Part shown: piece by piece, positions 59,058 to 64,000 of the stretch
Numbering within the stretch: position 1 is the stretch's first letter
Layout of the letters: the number at the start of each line of letters is the position of its first letter
Source: JARBUG01 sp035628915
GTDB lineage: Bacteria; Bacillota; Sulfobacillia; Symbiobacteriales; Symbiobacteriaceae
Reading direction: 5' to 3'
Length of the DNA: 64,000 nt
NCBI GenBank assembly: GCA_035628915.1
Contig: DASPIW010000035.1
Span: forward strand, 1-64,000
Made by a program: the position numbers and the translations under genes
Notes under the pieces: generated by a model
Databases searched by the model: none
What the model was told of the DNA's origin: nothing
Seen by the model: only the letters and a program-made list of their open reading frames with translations

Positions 59058-59660
59058 ATGCCTGCGCGCCGATCGGTTCGCCGCGGCGACTGGCAGCTCT
59101 ACAGCTGCATAGCGCTGGCCGTGGGCGTGATCGGCGGTTCCTTCCTTCTGCCCTGGCCGGCGTTCCAGTGGGTCAGCCTGGCGCTCATTCCACTGTCGGC
59201 CTGGTGCGGTGTTGATTGGGTCCGTACTGCCGCACGCACCCGGGAGCAGCAATCGATCCGCGCCCGCCTCTCACGCCTGCCGGACGATTTCTACCTGCTC
59301 CACGACCTGGTGATCCCGGCCCCCTGGGGCAAGTCACCCGTGGATCAGGTCGTCGTTTCCCGCTTCGGCGTGGTAGTAATCGGGACCGGAGTCTCGGCGG
59401 GGCGCATGGTCGAACAGGTTGAGGCGGTTCGATCCCTTCTGTTCATGTATGGAGTTACCAAACCTTCAGTGCCGGTCCGGCCCCTGATCCTGCTGCCCCC
59501 GGGGGCGCCGGCCCCCAAGCGGCTGCAGTACGGGATTCCGACCCTGCGCGTGGAACACCTGCGGCTGGACCACCTGGCGCCCAGTGCCCAGCCCGTGCTG
59601 ACCGAAGAGCAGGTGGAGACTGTCGCCCAATGCATCCTGCAGGCCCGAGCCGCAGGGTAA
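59058..59660 (+). CDS. NERD-like membrane protein, active-site motif degenerate, 200 aa
   Basis: Two membrane helices (about 14-33 and 37-55) precede a soluble domain whose DFYLLHDLVIPAPWGKSPVDQVVVSRFGVVVIGTG (about 75-115) follows the NERD pattern: hydrophobic strand, x-x-D, strand, V-I-x-x-x. The Glu-x-Lys that completes the usual D...ExK site reads G-T-G here, so it is probably not a nuclease. The ATG at 59058 lacks a convincing ribosome site; a stronger GGAGGGAGG lies 30 bases upstream but has no ATG/GTG/TTG in frame behind it, so the true start is unsure. Function unknown. Confidence 0.55.
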   Translation: MPARRSVRRGDWQLYSCIALAVGVIGGSFLLPWPAFQWVSLALIPLSAWCGVDWVRTAARTREQQSIRARLSRLPDDFYLLHDLVIPAPWGKSPVDQVVVSRFGVVVIGTGVSAGRMVEQVEAVRSLLFMYGVTKPSVPVRPLILLPPGAPAPKRLQYGIPTLRVEHLRLDHLAPSAQPVLTEEQVETVAQCILQARAAG

Positions 59661-59664
59661 AGGA

Positions 59665-59703
59665 AAGGTCCCGATCGCCTCCTTGCGGGGCGGTCGGGAC
59701 CTT
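59665..59703. terminator. Bidirectional terminator
   Basis: A 15-bp stem with one G-U pair (59665-59679 / 59689-59703) between two convergent genes, five bases after the plus-strand stop. Confidence 0.75.
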
Positions 59704-59709
59704 GCTGCA

Positions 59710-60264
59710 TTAGTGCGCCATCCGCCGGATAATCTCCTCGGTGGGCAGCACCTCGGCGAAACCTGTCATCACGGCGAGGGTCGTCTCGTACACCCGCGTG
59801 TGCGGAACGGTCTTGCCCATCAGGGTCAAGTCCTGTGCAGCGGTCGCATCGGCCGCGTACAGGATGGTGAAGCCGCGCTCACGTGCCTGACGGGTGGTCG
59901 TGTCGCAGCACATCTGCGCCATGAATCCGCAGATGATCAACTCATCTGCCCCCGCCCGCCGCAGGTATGCCTCCAGGGGCGTCTGCGTGAACGAACCGGG
60001 GAAATGTTTGAGGATTTTTTGCTCCCCGGGCAGCACCTCAATAGATGGATGGATTTCCACACCGGGGGTTCCGCTCAGGAAGCCCCGCCCAGCCGAAACC
60101 AACCGTTCATGAACGATGTGGAACACGGGGATCCCGTTGGTTCTGGCGGCCTTCAACAGCATGTGGATCTTCTCCAGTCCCCCGGGACCGTCGGGCAGAA
60201 TCATCGCACCGTCCGGGGCGAAGTACTCGTTCTGAACGTCGATCACCAACAGCGCCTTGCCCAT
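59710..60264 (-). CDS. Isochorismatase-family cysteine hydrolase
   Basis: The ATG at 60264 follows ACGGAGGTGA. The 184-residue protein has the family catalytic triad: Asp9 in LLVIDVQNEYF, Lys86 in ILKHFPGSF and Cys119 in GFMAQMCCDTTTRQA, with the cis-peptide region just before the Cys. The fold hydrolyses amides or vinyl ethers (nicotinamidase, N-carbamoylsarcosine amidase, isochorismatase). The substrate cannot be told from sequence. It lies 72 bases downstream of tdk on the same strand. Confidence 0.88.
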   Translation of the reverse strand: MGKALLVIDVQNEYFAPDGAMILPDGPGGLEKIHMLLKAARTNGIPVFHIVHERLVSAGRGFLSGTPGVEIHPSIEVLPGEQKILKHFPGSFTQTPLEAYLRRAGADELIICGFMAQMCCDTTTRQARERGFTILYAADATAAQDLTLMGKTVPHTRVYETTLAVMTGFAEVLPTEEIIRRMAH

Positions 60265-60335
60265 GAATTTCACCTCCGTACATGTAAAACGACCGCAGGA
60301 GGGTGTGGCATGCACACGCTCCGGCGGTCGAATTC

Positions 60336-60920
60336 CTATGCTTCCCCACGCTCCCGGCGCCCGTCGACCCAGCACTTGCGGCACCGGGCCTCGTACTTGT
60401 CGCCGGCCCCGATGGAGACGTCCTCCGTCTTGGCCCGCAGGGCATACGGCTTGGTTGCCGGCTCACCGCACACCACACACACACCGTACACCGAGGTAAT
60501 GTTGTCTGCGATACACAGCAGATTGGGCATGATGCCGAACGGCTTGCCTTCCGATGTCTGCGCCAGGCCGGCCACAATGACGTAGTGCCCGCGGTTGGCT
60601 AGTTCTTGCACCACATCCACCAGCGAGGCATCGTAAAACTGTGCCTCGTCAATCGCTACGACGGCGGGATGGTGCATCTCCGCGTACCACAGGATCTCCA
60701 GCGGGTTGTCCGTATGGACCGCCTCAAACCGGACCCCGTCGTGGGACATGATGACCTCATCGTCCGTGAAACGGCGGGCGATGTTGGGCTGAAAGACAGC
60801 CGCCGTGCGTTTGGCGAGAATGAAGTTGCGCACGCGCCGGATCAGTTCGGTGGTCTTGCCTGCGTACATGCTGCCTGAAGTAATCACATCAATCCAGCCG
60901 TAGTTCAGGTTGCGATGCAA
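60336..60920 (-). CDS. tdk: Thymidine kinase (type II)
   Basis: The TTG start follows GGGGAGG. The 194-residue protein has the P-loop SGSMYAGKTTELIRR (about 15-29), the catalytic Glu in VVAIDEAQFYD (about 92), the dNTP region and the zinc-binding C-V-V-C and C-R-K-C pairs (about 147 and 181) of TK1-type kinases. It phosphorylates thymidine for DNA salvage. The lasso-region motif, usually G-L-D-x-D-F-R-G-x-P-F, reads GLAQTSEGKPFG, which is unusual and could change feedback control or substrate range. Confidence 0.92.
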   Translation of the reverse strand: MHRNLNYGWIDVITSGSMYAGKTTELIRRVRNFILAKRTAAVFQPNIARRFTDDEVIMSHDGVRFEAVHTDNPLEILWYAEMHHPAVVAIDEAQFYDASLVDVVQELANRGHYVIVAGLAQTSEGKPFGIMPNLLCIADNITSVYGVCVVCGEPATKPYALRAKTEDVSIGAGDKYEARCRKCWVDGRRERGEA

Positions 60921-61011
60921 GGAAGGGACCTCCCCTGGCCGATTTCAGCACTAAGGGTTCGGTAACGGTCCCTCTGAATCCTGCGCACCACGTGGTATCC
61001 ACCAGTTGCCA

Positions 61012-61740
61012 TTACTGCCCGATGGAGCCGCCGGCGTCCGCCTGCGGCACCTGCGCTTTGAAAAACTCCGCCATGCCAAGGGCGACGGCCATGGCTACCG
61101 TCCGTTGGTAGGCAGGCTCCTGGAGCCGGGCCTTCTCCTTGGCGTTTGTCAGGAACCCGACTTCCACCATGGCCGCCGGCACGGGCGATGTCCGCAGCAC
61201 AAAGTAATCGGCCGGCAGCGCCACCCTGGTGGTAGGAGTCAGCCGCCGCAACTGTCCCTGAATGGCCAGAGCCAGCTCCTTCCCGGCTGGCATGCCCTTC
61301 TTCTGATAGAAGGTCTGGGCGCCCCAGCAGTTGCAGCTGTCCTTGTTGGCATGGATCGACACAAAAACGGCCGCCTTACTCTGCCCCACCTTTGCAACGC
61401 GGCGCCCCAGTTCCTCGCGCATCGGGCCGCCCAGGGACGTATCGGTTTCCCGTGTCAGGACGACGCGGGCGCCCTGCTGCTCCAGCAGTTCCTCAAGCAC
61501 TTTGGCGATATCAAGCACGATATGCTTTTCCAGCGTACCACCCACCACTGCACCTGGATCCTCGCCCCCATGGCCCGGATCGATTACCACCACAACGCCC
61601 TTCAGGTATTGCCCGGAATCGTTCAGGCGTTCCTGCATGGCGGCAGCCACGTGGCCCGTCCATGCCGTACGGGCCAGCAGCGCCAACAAAAACAGCGCCA
61701 GGCCGGCTAGTGCGGCCTGGCGCAGCGCAAATCGCTTCAC
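61012..61740 (-). CDS. cwlD: N-acetylmuramoyl-L-alanine amidase, CwlD-type
   Basis: A GTG at 61740 preceded by GGGGGAGAGG was chosen because it gives a basic residue run and a signal anchor (about 8-25); the longer frame overlaps the next gene. The 242-residue amidase_3 protein has the zinc ligands and catalytic Glu: VVIDPGHGGEDPG (His, about 52), GGTLEKH (Glu), SIHANKD (His, about 126) and VEVGFLTNAKE (catalytic Glu, about 202). CwlD makes muramic-delta-lactam in the spore cortex with PdaA. Size and the position near rpsI/rplM match Bacillus (truA-rplM-rpsI-ybaJ/cwlD), which strengthens the call. Confidence 0.9.
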   Translation of the reverse strand: MKRFALRQAALAGLALFLLALLARTAWTGHVAAAMQERLNDSGQYLKGVVVVIDPGHGGEDPGAVVGGTLEKHIVLDIAKVLEELLEQQGARVVLTRETDTSLGGPMREELGRRVAKVGQSKAAVFVSIHANKDSCNCWGAQTFYQKKGMPAGKELALAIQGQLRRLTPTTRVALPADYFVLRTSPVPAAMVEVGFLTNAKEKARLQEPAYQRTVAMAVALGMAEFFKAQVPQADAGGSIGQ

Positions 61741-61787
61741 CAGCCTCTCCCCCTTGCGGGAAAAGCTTATGCAAACCTGTCCCTCTG

Positions 61788-62075
61788 CTAGAACGGCACC
61801 CAGCCTAACCCCAGGACAGCCCTTGTCAGGAGATCCAGGGCGAAAACGACCAACAGCGCCCAGGGAAGCATACCCATCCACCCGGCCAACCGCCGCGGCA
61901 CGACGATGCAGACCAGCAGCCCGATTGCGACGAGCCACTCGTCCCACGTGACGACCCGATGCCAGGGGCTAATGTCGCGCTGGTTGGCGTACAGGGTGGC
62001 GGCTAGCGCCACCGCACCCCAGAGCAGAACCCCTGCGGCAAGCGCGAGCCAGCGTTCCCGCAGCCAGGCTCCCAT
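61788..62075 (-). CDS. Small membrane protein, 95 aa
   Basis: The ATG at 62075 follows GAGGTGCTTC at longish spacing. Three hydrophobic helices (about 10-28, 45-62, 70-90) joined by short loops, with the basic P-R-R-L-A-G-W loop on the cytoplasmic side. No family recognised. It sits between rpsI and cwlD on the same strand, where other spore formers often have a small unknown gene. It may belong to the same transcript as cwlD. Confidence 0.6.
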   Translation of the reverse strand: MGAWLRERWLALAAGVLLWGAVALAATLYANQRDISPWHRVVTWDEWLVAIGLLVCIVVPRRLAGWMGMLPWALLVVFALDLLTRAVLGLGWVPF

Positions 62076-62143
62076 TGTTGTGTACACCTGAAGCACCTCG
62101 CTGATAAGACGGCGCCCCGACCGGCAGTGGTTCGAAGAAAACA

Positions 62144-62170
62144 AAGCCCGCGGCAGAATGCCACGGGCTT
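62144..62170 (-). terminator. Terminator of rplM-rpsI
   Basis: A 12-bp stem with one mismatch (62144-62155 / 62159-62170, loop GAA) followed on the minus strand by TTGTTTTCTTC, fifteen bases after the rpsI stop. Confidence 0.88.
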
Positions 62171-62184
62171 CGACCATACACAGA

Positions 62185-62583
62185 TTAACGCTTGGAGAAC
62201 TGCGGACGCTTACGGGCCTTCTTCAGGCCGTACTTGCGGCGTTCCTTCATACGGGGGTCGCGGGTCAGGAAGCCGGCCTGCTTGAGGGCGGGGCGCATGG
62301 CGCCGTCGACCTTGAGCAGAGCCCGGGCGATGCCATGACGGCAGGCACCGGCCTGGCCGGAGACGCCGCCGCCGATGACGTTCACAAACACATCGAACTT
62401 ACCGGCGACGCCGGCCACGTTCAGCGGGCTCTCCACGAGCATCTGCAGGGTCTTGAGGCCGAAATAATCGTCAAGAGCACGGCCGTTAATGGTGACAACG
62501 CCGGTGCCGGGAACCAGACGGGCCCGGGCGATGGCGTTCTTCCGACGGCCAGTACCCCAGTACTGAGCAAGAGCGGTAGTCAT
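62185..62583 (-). CDS. rpsI: 30S ribosomal protein S9
   Basis: The ATG at 62583 follows GAGG and gives the expected S9 start (ALAQYWGTGRRKNAIARARL). The 132-residue protein ends in the strongly basic DPRMKERRKYGLKKARKRPQFSKR tail that reaches the ribosomal P-site. Length and motifs match bacterial S9. It is the second gene of the rplM-rpsI operon, 19 bases after rplM. Confidence 0.97.
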   Translation of the reverse strand: MTTALAQYWGTGRRKNAIARARLVPGTGVVTINGRALDDYFGLKTLQMLVESPLNVAGVAGKFDVFVNVIGGGVSGQAGACRHGIARALLKVDGAMRPALKQAGFLTRDPRMKERRKYGLKKARKRPQFSKR

Positions 62584-62602
62584 GGGTGAATGCCTCCCTT
62601 CG

Positions 62603-63034
62603 TTAAATCTCCAGCTGTTCGGGCTTCTGCGCCGCATGCGGGTGCTCGGGGCCGGCGTACACCTTCAGCTTGCGGTACATATCAGCGCCCAGCCGGTTGT
62701 GCGGAAGCATGCCCTTGATGGCGATCTCGAGCGGACGGATCGGGTGCTTGGCGAGCATCTCCTTGGCGGTAACTTCCTTCAGGCCGCCGGGATAGCCGGT
62801 GTGACGGCGATAGAGCTTGTCGGACAGCTTCTTGCCGGTCAGGACGATCTTTTCGGCGTTGATGATGATGACGAAGTCGCCGGTGTCGGTATGGGGCGTG
62901 AACGTCGGCTTATTCTTGCCGCGGAGAATGGCGGCGACCTGGGACGCGAGGCGGCCAAGAGTCTTGCCCTCGGCGTCGACCACGTACCACTTCCGCTCGA
63001 CATTCTGCGGATTAGCCATGAATGTAGTGCTCAC
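62603..63034 (-). CDS. rplM: 50S ribosomal protein L13
   Basis: A GTG at 63034 preceded by AGGAGGGAATC starts a 143-residue protein with the L13 landmarks KWYVVDAEGKTLGRLAS, the conserved GDFVIIINAEKIVLTGKKL block and the signature MLPHNRLGADMYRKLKVY. It is the first gene of the rplM-rpsI operon and lies downstream of truA, the order common in Firmicutes. The promoter (63178-63206) and a leader of roughly 135 bases are upstream. Confidence 0.97.
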   Translation of the reverse strand: MSTTFMANPQNVERKWYVVDAEGKTLGRLASQVAAILRGKNKPTFTPHTDTGDFVIIINAEKIVLTGKKLSDKLYRRHTGYPGGLKEVTAKEMLAKHPIRPLEIAIKGMLPHNRLGADMYRKLKVYAGPEHPHAAQKPEQLEI

Positions 63035-63170
63035 AGGATTCCCTCCTACGGAAGATGGAAAAGGAAAGGGGCAAATCTATGGTAACGGCTACGTCCGGCG
63101 TGCAGGCGGGCTAGGCCTGGGGTCCGGATCGCACCTGTTGGTCCATGATACACTCGGTCGCGAGGTCAAC
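63035..63170 (-). promoter_or_regulatory. rplM-rpsI leader, possible L13 autoregulatory region
   Basis: About 135 transcribed bases separate the promoter from rplM. The minus-strand leader contains pairable blocks around CAGGTGCGATCCGG and CGCCTGCACGCCGGACG. L13 leaders that bind the protein are known in Firmicutes, but I cannot confirm the fold here. Confidence 0.35.
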
Positions 63171-63177
63171 GAGTAAT

Positions 63178-63206
63178 AGTTTACCCTGCCATAGAAAGAC
63201 TGTCAA
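63178..63206 (-). promoter_or_regulatory. Promoter of rplM-rpsI
   Basis: On the minus strand: TTGACA (63206-63201), 17-bp spacer, TAAACT (63183-63178). A near-consensus housekeeping promoter between truA and rplM, separate from any read-through from truA. Confidence 0.75.
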
Positions 63207-63236
63207 GCCACGCGACTGTAGGCACCCAAGCCATGT

Positions 63237-64000
63237 TCACTCCAAGTCGTCTGCTTGCTCCCAGGCCGGGCGTTTCGGACCATTGCCGTATATGACTTCT
63301 TCCAGGCACAGGCCGTGTGCGGGCAGGGTTTTGCCCGCCAGCGACCGCTGCCCCGTGCGCAATGCGCCCTGCACCGCATCAAGGGTGCGGCGCCCGGCGC
63401 CGGCCTCCAGGAGCGTTCCGGCGATAATCCTTACCATGTTGTACAAGAAGCCGTCGGCGGTAATGTCGATCCAAATGTACGGGGCGTGCCGGGTCACGGT
63501 CAGGCGCGAAACGGTACGCACGGAGGTTTTGGCAGCCCCGCCCGTGCTCCGGAACGCAGCGAAATCGTGCTCGCCTTCGATCAGGGCCGCCGCCCTGAGC
63601 ATCAGGTCGAAGTTCAACTCCTTCGCCCAGTGGTGGGCGTACAGGCGGCTCATGGGCGACTGGAACGGAGCATGCTCGATGGTATAGCGATACCGCTTGC
63701 TCAACGCCCAGTATCGGGCGTGGAAATCCGCCGGCGCCAACTCAGCCGCCACCACGACGACATCTTCCGGGAGGTGCTGGTTCAAGGCATACGGCCAGCG
63801 GTCGACGGGGATTCGGGCTTCAGCCAGGAAATGGACTACCTGGCCACGGGCGTGCACGCCGGCATCCGTCCGGCCGGCGGCCGCACCGATTTTCAGCGCC
63901 TCGTCGCCGGTGGTCCGGCGCAAGGCGTTCTCCAGCTTCTCCTGGATGGTCACGCCGTTGGGTTGGCGCTGAAAGCCGGCATACCGGGTGCCATCGTATT
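63237..64000 (-). CDS. truA: tRNA pseudouridine synthase A, 5' end outside the window
   Basis: The reading frame is open to the window edge (YDGTRYAGFQRQPNGVTIQEKLENAL), so the start lies beyond. The visible 253 residues include the catalytic Asp in AAAGRTDAGVHARGQV (about 47), HYxA-like FHARYWALSKRYRYTI, the FRSTGG region and the conserved NMVRIIAGTLLEAGAGRR. The enzyme makes pseudouridine at tRNA positions 38-40. Its position before rplM-rpsI is the usual Firmicutes order. Confidence 0.95.
   Translation of the reverse strand, partial: YDGTRYAGFQRQPNGVTIQEKLENALRRTTGDEALKIGAAAGRTDAGVHARGQVVHFLAEARIPVDRWPYALNQHLPEDVVVVAAELAPADFHARYWALSKRYRYTIEHAPFQSPMSRLYAHHWAKELNFDLMLRAAALIEGEHDFAAFRSTGGAAKTSVRTVSRLTVTRHAPYIWIDITADGFLYNMVRIIAGTLLEAGAGRRTLDAVQGALRTGQRSLAGKTLPAHGLCLEEVIYGNGPKRPAWEQADDLE

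Overview
The window reads as chromosome of a high-GC, endospore-forming member of the Firmicutes, most like Symbiobacterium or a close relative. This is inferred from the gene content: the cortex-lytic pair sleB/ypeB, a cwlD-type amidase, a SASP-like small protein, a YjzC-like protein, a Bacillus-style FadR fatty-acid regulon and MalEFG-type import without a dedicated ATPase. Strong GGAGG ribosome sites, frequent GTG/TTG starts and high GC fit the same picture. No rRNA, tRNA or CRISPR array was recognised.

Layout. 1-5.9 kb: a D-Ala-D-Ala carboxypeptidase gene broken near position 140, a two-domain multicopper oxidase, sleB-ypeB separated by a tandem 76-bp repeat, and small (spore-type) proteins. 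6.0-8.7 kb: ECF-like sigma factor plus HTH-cupin regulator, a divergent lgt, and a third copy of the repeat in front of a small unknown gene. 8.7-17.5 kb: a DNA-end-processing neighbourhood on the minus strand (recJ, Fe-S PD-(D/E)XK nuclease, UvrD-type helicase, second UvrD-like ATPase), interleaved with plus-strand DUF881 and tenI-like genes. 17.5-19.7 kb: M20 peptidase and small membrane proteins. 19.8-31.6 kb: complete fatty-acid beta-oxidation set (fadN-fadA-fadE, etfA, etfB, fadR, lcfA) with a near-perfect FadR operator and a divergent second acyl-CoA ligase. 31.7-38.9 kb: ferredoxin and gamma-glutamylcyclotransferase-like genes, then an alpha-glucoside uptake operon (two permeases, binding protein, GH15 glucosidase, LacI regulator) behind three matching LacI-type operators. 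38.9-43.3 kb: an NYN-domain protein with four C-terminal repeats, a DoxX protein, and an AT-richer two-gene islet with an aerolysin/MTX2-like secreted protein, bracketed by imperfect direct repeats. 43.3-50.7 kb: Memo-AMMECR1 fusion, GAF/HD-GYP/GAF/GGDEF protein, degenerate CPBP protein, diaminopentanoate-dehydrogenase-like enzyme, a 260-bp fold-back element, and a DUF2161/NERD pair. 50.8-59.7 kb: glycogen/polysaccharide genes (DUF4912, GH57 branching enzyme, NDP-sugar pyrophosphorylase-mutase fusion, GT4) with small proteins, a thioesterase, a methyltransferase and a NERD-like protein. 59.7-64 kb: isochorismatase family, tdk, cwlD, then rplM-rpsI and the 3' part of truA.

How the parts work together. 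lcfA activates fatty acids, fadE/fadN/fadA run the beta-oxidation spiral and etfAB take the electrons, with FadR acting at the lcfA promoter. The sugar operon imports an oligosaccharide that the cytosolic GH15 enzyme hydrolyses, and its own LacI protein closes the loop. Items that deserve a second look: the AT-rich islet and its flanking repeats, two long fold-back elements (25521-25726 and 49135-49394), the dispersed hairpin repeat that ends in a ribosome-binding site, the dissected AddAB-like gene set, and the NYN protein with four tandem winged-helix-like modules.
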